A stretch of 64,000 bases of DNA, taken from positions 20,105,450-20,169,449 of the forward strand of contig OU862927.1 in the NCBI GenBank assembly GCA_917880885.1. The letters are read 5' to 3'. The notes below the pieces were generated by a model. The model had not been told where the DNA came from. It searched no databases and saw only the letters and a program-made list of their open reading frames with translations. Every line of letters begins with the position of its first letter. Positions within the stretch are counted from its first letter, which is position 1. The position numbers were made by a program, and so were the translations under genes. Below, piece after piece: positions 22,217 to 33,289 of this stretch. Source of the stretch: Limnephilus marmoratus (lineage: Eukaryota; Arthropoda; Insecta; Trichoptera; Limnephilidae).

Positions 22217-23143
22217 TTAGGTCCTTACATATGAAATTGGCGTTTTGTATGGGAGGAACATAAAGTCGATTTTTTTTAATATAATATATTTATTTAATTA
22301 AAGTATGTACCTGCTTGCTATCTATGCACTTTTGCCATAGGACGGACGGGAAACCATTCGGACGGGAATCAATAAAATCTTTGAAGGCGGTTTGGACTGC
22401 CCCATCGGAGTTGAATTTTTTTCCCTTGCAAGAAGTTATCCAAATTTCGAAAAAAAATGATAATCTGTTGGGGCAAGGTCCGGAGAATACGGTGGATATC
22501 TTAGACATTCCAATTGAAGCTCCTCTAATTTGGTAGCCGTCTGTTGTGCAGTGTGTGGTCTAGCGGTCAACGCGCGTTTGTTGATTTGCTTCACTCAATT
22601 CGTGAGGGACCCACCTTTCAAGCTTTTTCACCTTCCCAATTTTCTTCAAGTGAATTAAAACAGTTTTATCACTAACACCGCAGCCTGCAGCTAACTCGGA
22701 CGTGGTTTGCGATGGATCCGCTTCCACAATAGCCTTTAATTCTTTATTATCAACTTTGGTCTCCGGCCGTCCACGGGGCTTGTTCTGCAGGTCGAAATTT
22801 ACAGAACGAAAACGTTGGAACCAAAAACGCACTGTGTTTTCTTTTGCGGCACCGTCGCCATACACGTCATTAATCCTTCGAGCCGTTTCTGCAGCACTGG
22901 TGCCACGGTGGAACTCGTACTCGTAAATAACGCGATATTTCAAGTTTTCCATTTTGTAAACTAAGTGACGCAAAGAAAAAAAAAACAATTAAGGAAAAAA
23001 CAAATGAATTATAATTTTCGAAACACAAATACATGAGTAAATAGCTGTATAAATTTGAATTTGGAATTCCTAACCAAAGAGAAGATATTTGAGATCAAAG
23101 TTGCCAGTACGGCAAAACGCCAATTTCATATGTAAGGACCTAA
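22217..23143 (-). mobile_element. Internally deleted mariner element
   Basis: Perfect 31-bp terminal inverted repeats begin TTAGGTCCTTACATATG (22217-22247) and end at 23143, with a TA dinucleotide on each side as expected for Tc1/mariner insertion. At 927 bp it is shorter than the roughly 1.3 kb of complete mariners. The missing part lies in the transposase. The identical repeats suggest a fairly recent or well-preserved copy. Confidence 0.9.
22290..22952 (-). pseudogene. mariner transposase with central deletion
   Basis: The N-terminal part (22952 down to about 22562) has MENLKYRVIYEYEFHRG, ENTVRFWFQRFRS, KPRGRPE, KAIVEADPSQTTSELA and KVKKLERWVPHELSE. These are the paired-type helix-turn-helix DNA-binding half and linker. 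At about 22561 it jumps to the C-terminal part, which reads ARPHTAQQTATKLEE, then YPPYSPDLAPTDYHFF, LQGKKFNSDGAV and WQKCIDSK. The junction also shifts the frame. Lost are roughly 120-130 codons carrying the first catalytic aspartate and the HDN box with the second. The third aspartate (YSPDL) remains. It cannot catalyse transposition but could bind its repeats if expressed. Confidence 0.9.
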
Positions 23144-23463
23144 TATTATAATATAATCGGGAGACAAGATCAAAATATGAATAAATTACTGACTTAAACT
23201 ATTAGAGGCACTGCTGAATACCAGCTGCACTTCAGGAGAGATCCTGAATGTATAGCTGAGTAGTGACATTTTTGTCAATAGAATTGTATAAAATTGTAAA
23301 AATCTTTTGATGAATAAATGTTTTTATTTTATTTTATTATGAACAACAGCACAGCACATAAGGTTTTGGTTTTAATTTTGGGTTTATAAACCGTGTTGCC
23401 TTTTTTATGTGGGATATACATTTTGAGAATAGGTATCTTGTATCTATCTCTCACTCTTAACGT

Positions 23464-23747
23464 TTTTGAAGAGAAAACTTCTTTAGCGCCGTTGTGATTT
23501 GAAACTCGATGAAACGGCGATGAGCGACACTAAAAAGAGACAAACACATACATCTATAATCTATAGGATTTAGCATGCGAGAGAATGAGATAGAATGAAA
23601 CCTTTCCTACGCAGTGCCTACGAAGCGTCGCGCTCTGCCAAGCTGCGCGCTTTGGCCGTTTTGATTATGAGCTAACTTTTCAAGGCTGCGATTGGTTAAG
23701 ATTTTGTACGTGAAGATTTCATTTCTACCGCGTGTGAACTGCACTCG
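23464..23747 (+). repeat. Dispersed repeat family C, one long unit
   Basis: The stretch shares, in order, CTTCTTTAGC, GTTGTGATTTGAAACTC, GATGAAACGG, a GCGACACTAAAAAGAG block with 26760, and CTTTTCAAGGCTGCGATTGG with the tandem array at 28930. It stops at CTGCACTCGAT, where LINE sequence begins. Confidence 0.6.
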
Positions 23748-24063
23748 ATGGGGTGGTGCGCTTGATGCGTTTATTAAGCCTTTTCAAAATGCTCAAAAGC
23801 GCTTCATTAAAGTTAAGTATAATAGAAATAAAACATTCCCGACCAAGTTATTATTCAAAGAGACAAAAATTTTCAATTTCCGTAAATTATTTATATTGCA
23901 AACTATGAAATACGTATTTAAAAACAAAAATTGTTTCGTAAAAACGAAAGTAGAATTAGCAAAAGGACTAATATTGTGTTTCAAGTTCCCCAAATTAATG
24001 CAAACACATAGCAGTTTTATTGGTTCTCGTACCAAAATCTTCTACCAAAACACATTCAAATGA
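23748..24063 (+). pseudogene. LINE reverse transcriptase, C-terminal fragment
   Basis: The plus frame from WGGALDAFIKPFQNAQKR through FIKVKYNRNKTFPTKLLF, IFNFRKLFILQTMKYVF and QTHSSFIGSRTK matches the region after the polymerase domain of CR1/Jockey-type proteins. Those usually show WGGxxxxxxxPLxxxQKRxIR...TxxLF..L.I..xxxL. About 105 codons survive with one open frame. The part of the ORF before 23748 belongs to the upstream repeat and is not LINE. The 5' portion is missing. Confidence 0.7.
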
Positions 24064-25475
24064 CAGATAAAATATCACTTTACATAAAATAATTAAAATT
24101 ATGGCTATGCAGATGTTGAAACACTTTTTTTATAAACTGTGCCTATGTAAACCTTCATGCTTCACTTTTTAATACAATTTTACTGTAACTTCAAGACTAA
24201 CTTTATCTTCTTGAAACCGTAACAAAAAAATCAACTAACTTGTATGTGTCACGTTACAATAATATTTTCGAAGATACGTACCTATATTTTTAAACTTTCA
24301 CTTTGAAATTTACATTTTTTACTTGTACTGCCCACTTATTAGTGTAATTTAGCACTTCAGTTTATATTACCCAATTACCCACGCACAGGCAGTGCCTTTT
24401 GGGTTCCCATTATCTACTTTTTGTCTTACATATATTTTTTTACTTTTTTACACTATTTACATCTTGTGTTATGTTATATATATTTAGAAAATATGTAAAG
24501 AATTACTTTTGAAATGTATCAAGATATAATGGGAAAAAATAAAGGAAAAACATCCATTTATTAATTTGACTACAAGCAAAAAAAATCTAAACAATTTCAC
24601 CAAACGCACACACTATCAAACTCTTTACAATGTAGTAGTCAAAGATCAATATTTTTTCGTTTCCGTCGTCAAACAGGCCCAGCCTGTGTCACAATGGCAC
24701 CAAATTCACCAAATAAACTCCCACCCTTAATAAGAGACGAGCCCATGTTATACTGACCCATTTATACTGGAAAACCCACCCATTTGTACGCATGAAAATA
24801 TTCCTTGTAAAATAATAATATAAGCACGAAGGTTTTTATTTTCATTTGAGGCGCGATGGCAGGAAGAAACATTGGCATTTTCGCTTTCGGGAAAATATTT
24901 ACTTGACCTTTTAATTTAATTTTTTGAGTTTGAAGGAAAGCTCGTTTACCTCAGATATAATATGAATCAAAACGATTTGAACCGATTTCAACCGACTTTG
25001 ATACGTATGATCAATTTTTTTAATTGTTAAAAATAACTGAACATTAAACTTTTTGTTTCGTAGAGTTCTATTTCACAAGTACATTTGTTACTTAAGGGCG
25101 TTTAACCAGCCAGCGGCCGAAAATCCACATTTCGTCGAAAGATGTTCTTACGATCGTGCAGGGCGGTTCCAATGAGAAAGATTAATTATTCTCGGTACCA
25201 GCTTTTTAAAATTGTAACTTAATATCGATTTTATTTCATTCCAAATTTGCTTTAATTTATTACCTACATCCAAAAATGCTGAAAGGCGTGATGATAAAAC
25301 TATTAAAATTATGTACTTTTTGTAATTATTTTTTGATCATAGGTATTTATCATTTTTCAATAATGTCTTAGCAAAATAAGAATGTAAAAAAATCTGAAAT
25401 ATATTAGCAAATAAATACACAAACGGACCAATTTTCGTGAAGAAACACATATGAGTATATATTTTTTAAAGATTT
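24064..25475. other. Unannotated AT-rich DNA
   Basis: No gene or clear repeat is recognised. Confidence 0.4.
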
Positions 25476-25479
25476 TATT

Positions 25480-25735
25480 TAAACTAAAATTAAAATTCCG
25501 AAACATGCGTTTACCAGATAATGTATTGATTTATTTTTCTGCATGACTAGACTATATGATTTGAAATGGGTATTGTGTAATACAAAATCTTTTTTGAAAA
25601 TTTTACAAATCTGCTAACGACCTTAACCTTATTATATACTAAAAATAACATCTTTTCTCAAAATTAAAAGCGTGCGTGTACTAGATAAAAGAACAATCTT
25701 TCGAAATCAATTTATAATTTTTTGTGGAAAAGAGT
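25480..25735 (+). repeat. Dispersed repeat family D (copy 1)
   Basis: It aligns along about 255 bp with the reverse complement of 63745-64000. Shared blocks include AAACTAAAATTAAAATTC, CAGATAATGTAT, ATATGATTTGAAATGGGT, AATACAAAATCTTTTTTG and CTAGATAAAAGAACAATC. Type is unknown and no terminal structure is visible. Confidence 0.75.
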
Positions 25736-25757
25736 CATTTTTGGTTTTCTCTGGTTA

Positions 25758-25914
25758 GGGAACGTACCCATACTACGTGACCAACTTTTTGCAATTTTTA
25801 ACCCCCCCCCCCCCGGTGACCAAAATCCTAAGCAACCCGCCGCTCATTTGTATGGAGCGTGACATTTTGAAGACCCCCCCCCCTAAACGTGTCACGTAGT
25901 ATGGGTACGTTCCC
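25758..25914. mobile_element. PIF/Harbinger-like G-tract MITE, intact
   Basis: Inverted ends are GGGAACGTACCCATACTAC and GTAGTATGGGTACGTTCCC, flanked by TTA on both sides (25755-25757, 25915-25917). It is 157 bp, with two long C runs in the interior. The same family is at 17041 and 45181. TTA/TAA 3-bp target duplications are diagnostic of PIF/Harbinger. Confidence 0.85.
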
Positions 25915-26032
25915 TTATACACTCTTCATATTAATTTATCTGCTGGCAGATGTGAAGTAAAACTCATCAAAACAAAATGTCTAGAAATTGTTACATAGTT
26001 AATTACAAAAAAATACAAAGAGATTTTTATTA

Positions 26033-26350
26033 CATTAGTTCCACACGGGAGGCCCTGTGGAAAATAATTCCCCTCAGGCCCTATGTCATCTTTGGGGATG
26101 CTGTGTGGAGGGTCTTTTTGGGAAAGGAAGGAGAGGAAATTCTGGGAAGGAAAATTGTATTATGGATGGGTAGGAATATGGGGGTCAGTGTGTCCAGGAG
26201 TGACGGACGTATGAATCCATCCTTCCCGCTGCGGTGCAAGGCGATACACCTAGAGAGTACTGCTAGAGAAATCAAAGGGACCCCCTCAGCCATTCTCTCC
26301 CGATCCTGCCATGCAGCTGGTGGGCAGACGCATCCCGCGATCTACGACCA
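26033..26350 (-). mobile_element. SINE-like repeat family B, partial
   Basis: Minus-strand copy beginning with TACATTAG (reverse of the 3' end) and reading through CCTATGTCATCTTTGGGG, GGAAAGGAAGGAGAGGAA, GGTAGGAAT and GGTGCAAGGCGAT to about 26350. The 5' head is missing. Open frames over it are incidental. Confidence 0.7.
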
Positions 26351-26737
26351 AACCGCACGCACTTACAAAGTACGCTTTCGGTGTGTAGATAGAATAGAGG
26401 CCGGTTACAATTTGCAAGTAAAATAGTTGAGCGATGTCTCCCTTGTTTCTGCGTCTTATTGTAACCTCCCCAGTTATTATTCCGTCCATACATTGTATCG
26501 AATGGAAACCTAACAAGCTTCATTAGCTGGGCTTAGCAAGCCTCGAGGAGATTTTCTTTCACGCCTCGGCTAATTATGATTGGCTTATTTATGTTGCTCG
26601 AACCATCCAAGAATAACCATTCCATAAACTATGAGACGTGTTTTGAGTACGTTTTCGTATCTAAAACCCAATTTAACTTGAATTTAGTCTGGAATTTCGT
26701 TTGGAATCATTAAACCAGTCAATGTTCGCGTATTTTT

Positions 26738-27010
26738 TGAAGTGAAAACGTCTATCTACGCTGTGATTTGAAATTCGATGAAATGAAAAATAGCGACACT
26801 AAAAAGAGACAAACACATACATATATAATTTAAGCGCCCTTGAGGTGATTTTCTCACGAAAATGGCGCTATAGAAGTCATCCAATTATTATTATTATTAT
26901 ATAGAATTTAGCCTGCGAGAGAATGAGATAGTATAATCGGTTTCCACTTTGTGCGATGCTTTGGTTTTACTTCTACCGCTTGTAAATGAGGTACACACTC
27001 TGTATTTTTT
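26738..27010 (+). repeat. Dispersed repeat family C, unit with a small insertion
   Basis: The copy matches 23470-23745 (GCGACACTAAAAAGAGACAA, TGCGAGAGAATGAGATAG, TTCTACCGC). Between about 26830 and 26905 it carries an insertion not in the other copy, a stem-loop (GCGCCC...GGCGCT) ending in (ATT)n. That is the form of a truncated LINE or SINE 3' end. Confidence 0.6.
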
Positions 27011-27213
27011 TAGTTTGTTAGGGCTGTCTGTTTCACAGAAAGCTAAATCGTGAACTTTTTTTTTTTTAAATTTTAATTTTAACCGTCAGAGTAACACGAA
27101 TGTTAAATAAGACCACGCGTATTTTCAAGTATACTTTTGCTAAAGCAATAATTGTTAGTGTGACCAGCCTAAAAAGCAGAATTTTTCTCGAAATTGTGTA
27201 AAAATACGTACTG

Positions 27214-27750
27214 CACGGGCGTAGCCAGGTTTTAGTTTCGGTGGGGGGTTCAGGAAAATAAAAATAAAAACTCATGTCGGGGGGGGGAGGGGGGGGGGGG
27301 TATTGTCGGACTTTGTATTTGTGTTGAAAACTTTTATTTTTTATGTACATTAGTTACCTAATTTTTTTTTAATAAAACAACAAATGTAACAAAGGAATAT
27401 GGAAAATAAAACTTTTCAAAACAAAATAAACGTTAGTTGTACATGTTATAACATTTTAAGCAGTCAAATTAGTCAAATAATCACATTTATGCAAGTACGT
27501 ATTCACCTGACTGTATCACTAATCCTGTTATATGTTTATTAAACACTTTTTGCTAAGTGAAATATTAATTTCAAAGTACGTATACACTTACCACTGATTA
27601 GAAACGGAATTCCAAATAAAAATCACGTTGCAAAATAAAAATCAACCGCAATCACCGAAAAATGGAATGCAAGTTATGTTGTTATCTTAACTTTTCGGGG
27701 GGGGGGGGGGGTTTGAACCCCCTAAACCCACCCCCCGGGTTACGCCCATG
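27214..27750. mobile_element. 537-bp hAT-like MITE with G-rich ends
   Basis: Left end CACGGGCGTAGCCAGG and right end (inverted) CATGGGCGTAACCCGG are imperfect inverted repeats. The flanks ACGTACTG (27206-27213) and ACGTGCTG (27751-27758) are an 8-bp target duplication with one change. Long G or C runs sit next to both ends. The centre has a small inverted repeat around AAAACTTTTATTTT. No transposase. Confidence 0.75.
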
Positions 27751-27758
27751 ACGTGCTG

Positions 27759-28925
27759 CATTATTTTTTGGTGCGACCACACCATAAATTTTTTTTTAAA
27801 CTAAAACTATTATTAAATATTTAACTGACAGTCTTGAAACAGTTAGCTAATTAGCAATACCTGCTTAATAATTTCAAACAAAGATTAACTTTGAAGGTAA
27901 CAATAAACTCAATCCAAATTTACTCTATTTAGTGCCTATAAATACTGTTGACAACTTTTTTGACAAGTCCCCTTTGTTTAGGTACATCTTTTTTATTCTA
28001 AATAATCCTATCTAAATTTTATGTTCTCTGTTATTATAACATTGATATTATTTTTTTAGTATAGTAACAGTAGTTTAGTAACACATAATAGTATCCTTTA
28101 CCTAAATACTTGCTACTTTGTTAAATGTTCATTTCTACTTTGTTATTATTGATAATCTCCTGTGTACCACTGTATACTTATAATATCATGTACTCACTTC
28201 AATGTAAAAGCCATGCTATGGCGTTTAAATTAATAAAATTAAAATAAATTAAATTTGAAAAAATCGGAGCATTTGTCAAAATATCCAGCTAAATTTTGTT
28301 TCGCGTCGTTGGTAGGATCTGACGATTTTGTTCCTATAAAATTTTTTGTATGAATGTTTAAAAATAATTTATGTTTAAAACACGGAAAAAATGTAGGTAT
28401 CATTGAATTTGATGTGTCACAAATTTTACGAGATCTTTCGACCGCGCCAAAAATTCTGAATCGTCCCAAATAACCATTTTTAATTTTTTTATTGGCTCGC
28501 TAACAGAATACATTACAAAATTATTACAGTAAGGGGGCATCCATAAATTACGTCACACAAATTTCATGATTTTTTTACCTTTTCGCTGCAAGACATATTG
28601 GGTATGGAATTTATCGTCACTATCATCATCGTCTACTTATTATATTAACCATTATTAATAATCAATGTTGAAGCGCGCAATTTCGTACCATCCCTCCAAC
28701 AGAACTGTCAAGTATGTCAAAATAGTGGAGTAACTCGGAAAGTAAAAGCAAAAGTTTAATATGACTAAAACAGGTCGCTAAATTGCTTGAAAAACGAATT
28801 GTGATATTTAACTGTGGCAACGTCTTTTACTCTTACTTTTACTCGACCAACCGTTGAAACAGACACGGCCTGTTTATTTTCTTCCAGAGTTTTTTTTGAA
28901 GTGAAACTTCTTTAGCACCGTTGTG
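27759..28925. other. Unannotated DNA with one MITE-end fragment
   Basis: No gene. GGGGGCATCCATAAATTACG near 28534 looks like the terminus of another MITE type, but no partner end was found. TACATTACAAAATTATTAC at about 28510 resembles the LINE 3' untranslated sequence near 32270. Confidence 0.35.
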
Positions 28926-28929
28926 ATAT

Positions 28930-29385
28930 GAAACTAGGATGAAACGGAAATGACGCATTGTGCCTATGAAGCGTCAAAACTGCGCTCATTGGCCGCTTTG
29001 ATTCTGATCTCACTCTTCAAGGCTCCTATTGGTTGAGATTGTCGAAACTCGGATGAAACGGAAATGACGCATTAAAGTACCTATGAAGAGTCAAAACTGC
29101 GCTCATTGGCCGCTTTGATTATGACCTCAATTTTCAAGACTCCTATTGGTTGAAACTCTGATGAAACGGAAATGACGCATTACAGTACCTATGAAGCGTC
29201 AAACTGAACTCATTGGCCGCTTTGATTCTGATCTCACTTTTCAAGGCTCCTATTGGTTGAGATTGTTGAAACTCGGATGAAACGGAAATGACGCATTAAA
29301 GTACCTATGAAGAGTCAAAACTGCGCTCATTGGCCGCTTTGATTCTGATCTCACTTTTCAAGGCTCCTATTGATGGAGATTGTTT
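28930..29385. repeat. Tandem array of about 114-bp units (four copies)
   Basis: Units start GAAACT(C/A)(G/T)GATGAAACGG at 28930, 29044, 29152 and 29268 (114, 108, 116, 118 bp). Each contains AAATGACGCATT, CATTGGCCGCTTTGATT, and TCAAG(G/A)CTCCTATTG. Single, more diverged relatives are at 23464 and 26738. The array ends in GTGAACTGTACTCGAT. No ORF. Confidence 0.9.
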
Positions 29386-29725
29386 TGGTGAAGTTTCGCT
29401 TTTACCGCTTGTGAACTGTACTCGATTTTTTTTAACCTCACTAGTACTAAGCCTGTATCGTGGTTAACAATTTTATGAGTTTATTACAGTTGTTACGAAT
29501 TTTCCTAACACCAGACTAGGCACATGCCCGTGTTGTGGTCGGTTTTTAATGCAGTAATCTAAATCTTGTGCCAACATAGTAATTAAGTACCACAATGAAA
29601 TCTGTTTACCGTGTTGTAATTTGTAACGATGTTATAATTTTAAACTGAAGCCAACCATGTTACCAGTTTCTCCTCCCCTTGTCTGCATTGCAGTATTAAT
29701 TGTAGAACTTTTATATTTCCCCGTT

Positions 29726-30688
29726 CAGGGTGGCCACAGACCTGGAAAACTTGGAAAACTTGGAATTATCAGGGAATTTTACCGAACCTGGAATTATCAG
29801 GGAATTTCAATTTTTTTTTTATAATTGTCAGGGAATTCCAAAAATAAAACTAAATTCGTTATTTTGCAATTTCTGAAACCCCAAAGTTGTTTTATTTTGT
29901 TTTATTGCGATATTTTAAATAGGTACATAGTTATCTATGTCCTAATACAATCCTTATATATACATACACTTAAAATAACACATCTATACCAAATCAATCA
30001 CATATCTTCGCAATTTAATGTTAAATGCCTTCATGCTCTTCCAATTTTATTTCTTCTGGTAATTCTCCAAATATCTTCAATGCTCCCTACATCAACGACT
30101 TTTTCTTCAGCCATATTGATATATTATGTAGGTCTTCATTCAAATGATTCATTATGAGTTCATAATCTTCTCCTGCTATATATATCAATGCGTCGTCTGC
30201 AAATAATCTTATTTTACAATGTTTCACTACTTTTACCATATCATTAATGTACATTATAAAAAGAATAGGTCCGAGAACAGACCATTGTGGTACTCCCAAT
30301 GTAATCTTCATTGGTTGGGAGATTGTCTCACCCACTTTTGTGGTTTGATATCGATTAGTTAAATAATCCTTGAACCATTTCAATGCCTTTCCTTTTATTC
30401 CATTTTTAGATAGTTTTTTAATGATTATATCTCTATCGTTCGTTTCAAAAGCTTGAAAAAATTCTTCAGGCGAAATATCATAAATTTGTAACAAGTTTTG
30501 TTTTGAATAGATTATTGTGATGCAAAGAAATAATAAATGCTATAGATGACGGAATTCTCTTTATTATTTATCTAACGAACGATATCCCTTTATATCAAAT
30601 TAAACATATTAGGGAAAAATGTGGAAACTGCCCTGGAAAACCTGGAATTATCAGGGAATTTTGAAATCCGTTTTTTGTGGCCACCCTG
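29726..30688. mobile_element. MITE with CAGGGTGGCCACA ends, interrupted by a LINE fragment
   Basis: CAGGGTGGCCACA (29726-29738) is perfectly inverted at 30676-30688. Just inside, both ends carry copies of CTGGAATTATCAGGGAATTT, three on the left and one on the right. The 963 bp between includes a minus-strand reverse-transcriptase frame, so the MITE was split by a later LINE insertion. No clear target duplication was found outside the ends. Confidence 0.75.
30087..30494 (-). pseudogene. LINE reverse transcriptase palm domain fragment (CR1/Jockey-like)
   Basis: About 130 codons on the minus strand. FFQAFETNDRD stands where the family has the SKAFDTVDHD block, with the first catalytic D replaced by E. 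KWFKDYLTNRYQ follows, then GVPQWSVLGPILFIMYIND with W where the family has G, then LFADDALIYI with the catalytic DD intact. This is the palm of a non-LTR reverse transcriptase. N-terminal endonuclease, fingers and C-terminal thumb are missing. The substitutions at two nearly invariant positions mark it as dead. It sits inside the MITE at 29726-30688. Clade assignment is by general resemblance only. Confidence 0.85.
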
Positions 30689-30689
30689 C

Positions 30690-31995
30690 CATGCCTCCAC
30701 AACTTTCTCTCTTATAAATGAAGAAATATATAATAGGTGCAGAGAAATTTTGGTGTTTTGCGAGTTCGACAAAGTTTCACTAAGAAAATTTCATTTTAGA
30801 ATTATTCCTAACTCCTTTAACCAACAGATTTTACTTTGAATTGAAGTTTTCTTGTTCATCCAATATTAAACTTTATATTGCTGACGATCATAACTAAAGC
30901 CAAAATCTATTAGCTGAGTTAAATTTAAACTCGAACTCGAGCTCTGAAGTCATAAAAATTACATAGTTATACATTTTTCTGTATGAAATTGAACACCGTC
31001 ATTTTTAACATGAGCCCTGAAGTCATAAATTATCAATACCTAGAAAATAGGCACTACCCCACATTGTTAATTACGAATATTGGAGAGAGCGCGCTTATAT
31101 TTAAAACGATAAAATTGAAGCGAAAATTGTGAATATGTTTTAAAACACGACACGTTTAAAATAATCTTGTGGGGGTTATCTAAAACAGCATTCAAAGAAA
31201 TTCTGTGAAGTTTTTCATACATATAACTTGTAAAATAAGTGAAACAAACATGTTTAAAATAATTTTCGGAGCACTTTTTGCGATTTTTTTCTATCTAGGG
31301 AATTTCATATAATTTGCGTTTCGGTGTGTGGAATGTATAGATATTATCTTCAAATAAATATAACATATTTTTTAAGAGCTTAAAAACTTCAAATGTTTAA
31401 GGGAGATGATATGTAAGAAATCGGTAGAAATTCGGGTGGACGCGGTTTAATTGAATCCACACTGTTCAATAATAAGTGATGTCTAAAACTATGTATAGTA
31501 TTGCATAAAAATTGGGAACAAGTCAAAAAATGTTTTTTTCGCTTTCTACTGTGTTTCTAACTATGTATTACGAAAAAAATGAGTTACAAATGTTAAAACA
31601 CGACATTTTCAAAACAGCTTGTCGTCTGAATTATACAGTTTGGGATAAGCTGTCAAAAACACGTCAGGCTGGTTTCAATACATCATTTTTGAAACTTATT
31701 CAGATAAATCATATTTTAGCATTTGATATCAATGGAACCATTCTAAACTTCAATAAACTTCAGTGACAAAAACATTTTCTTTGGAAGGCTTACGATCTTT
31801 TTCGAATTTTGTTAAATTTATGACGGTCTCGTGTTGAGAACAGCTTGCTTTGACACTACCTTTAGAAGGCTGGGAACTTTGGACCGTGTGTTGTCATTCA
31901 ATATTGCAATAAGATTATTTATGTTTGGCGCGCAATTTAAAGGTTTGCCTGCTTACTTTTAATGACCATGTTGCTCTTGCAGAGACAAATCTTTC
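30690..31995. other. Unannotated AT-rich DNA
   Basis: No gene or repeat recognised. An 84-codon frame at 31512-31766 has no familiar motif. Confidence 0.35.
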
Positions 31996-32000
31996 TTGAT

Positions 32001-32985
32001 GATGCAATTCAACTTCTGATGATCCATTAATTCGACAGTTTTTGTAGAGATTGCGTCCCATAATGATGCATTTCAACTTCTGATGATCCAATTATTTGAC
32101 AATTTTTGTAGAGATTGCGTCCCAAATTGATGCATTTCTATTTCTGATGATCCATTAATTTGACAATTTTTGTAGAGATTGCGTCCCATAATGATTTTAT
32201 TAGTTATTTTTTCATGTTCTGTGTAAGTTCTTTTTTTTATTTATTTTTTATTTATTAGAGAGATAATATATTACAAAATTATTACATAAAATTTATAATA
32301 CATTACTCCCAATGAGTTTAATAAAACTCATTTCGGGAAGGACAACATTATACATCTAAAGGAAAATTATTTTTACATAAGAACACGGAAATCAATGAAC
32401 AATACATAGATTTTTAAATGGACTAGACACACTTGATACAGGTAATTGAAGAGTATACAAGAGTTACAAAGGGAGACAGCTAAATTCGTCACTGGTTAAT
32501 AAAGTTACTGAGAAAATATCCTTTTAGAGCCTTTGCCAATATTTTTTTTTTGATTCTGGTAGTTTTAGGACATTAGGTAATGCGTTGTATTGCGTATGTG
32601 CGATGTATTGTAAGGAGTTAATTCCAAATTTAGTTGTGTGTGTAGATGACGATAGGTGTATTTGATTTTGTGATCGTGTTTTGTGCTGGTGTATATCGGA
32701 ATTAAAGGCTGGTTTAGTGTTGGTGTGAGACGAGTGTTGAATTATTTGTAGGATGGCAGTGGTGATGCTATATTTTGGCAGAATGGTAAAGGGAAGAATT
32801 TGTGTCAGTGAGTATATGTCTTTGACATGTGATACATTTCAACTTCTGATGATCCATTAATTTGACAATTTTTGTAGAGATTGCGTCCCATAATGATACA
32901 TTTCAACTTCTGATGATCCATTAGTTCGACAATTTTTGTAGAGATTGCCTCCCATAATGATGCATTTCAACTTCCGATGATTTAT
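32001..32985. repeat. 64-66-bp minisatellite, six units, split by a LINE
   Basis: Units read GATGCATTTCAACTTCTGAT, then GATCCATTAATTTGACAA and TTTTTGTAGAGATTGCGTCC. They start at 32001, 32067 and 32131, then at 32831, 32895 and 32959 (the last partial). The gap 32196-32828 is a LINE end inserted within the array, so the array is older than that insertion. Confidence 0.85.
32196..32828 (-). pseudogene. 5'-truncated LINE inserted in the minisatellite
   Basis: On the minus strand, from 32828 down, the frame reads HVKDIYSLTQILPFTIL, SSHTNTKPAFNSDIHQHKTR, SQNQIHLSSSTHTTKFGI and NSLQYIAHTQYNALPNVLK. This is the HxTRxxxxI...S..Y.ALPxxL pattern at the end of non-LTR reverse transcriptases. It is followed by AT-rich 3' untranslated sequence and an A-rich tail (poly-T near 32230). 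The insertion point duplicates about TGAT. Only the last 100 or so codons were copied, typical of abortive reverse transcription. Confidence 0.7.
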
Positions 32986-33289
32986 TGCTTTTTGCTCTCG
33001 GCATTTCTTCTCTCCCAACCTCTCCAGGTTATTCAGCATATTGGGTCTGATGTAATAGGCATTCCTTCTAAAGACTCTAATGCTAACCTGCCTAAGTTTG
33101 CCAACGTACAAAGTCCTACACAAGGTTGCGCGGTCTTTTTCGTATAAAACTTAAATTTGGATTTGAGACCAAATACCCAACCATACCGATAAAATATTTT
33201 TTGAATCAAAATATCTAGTACAGATTTGCGCTACTTTATTTAATGACGCTGAAGCACTACTTTATTTATTATGTGTCAAATATGTTTTA

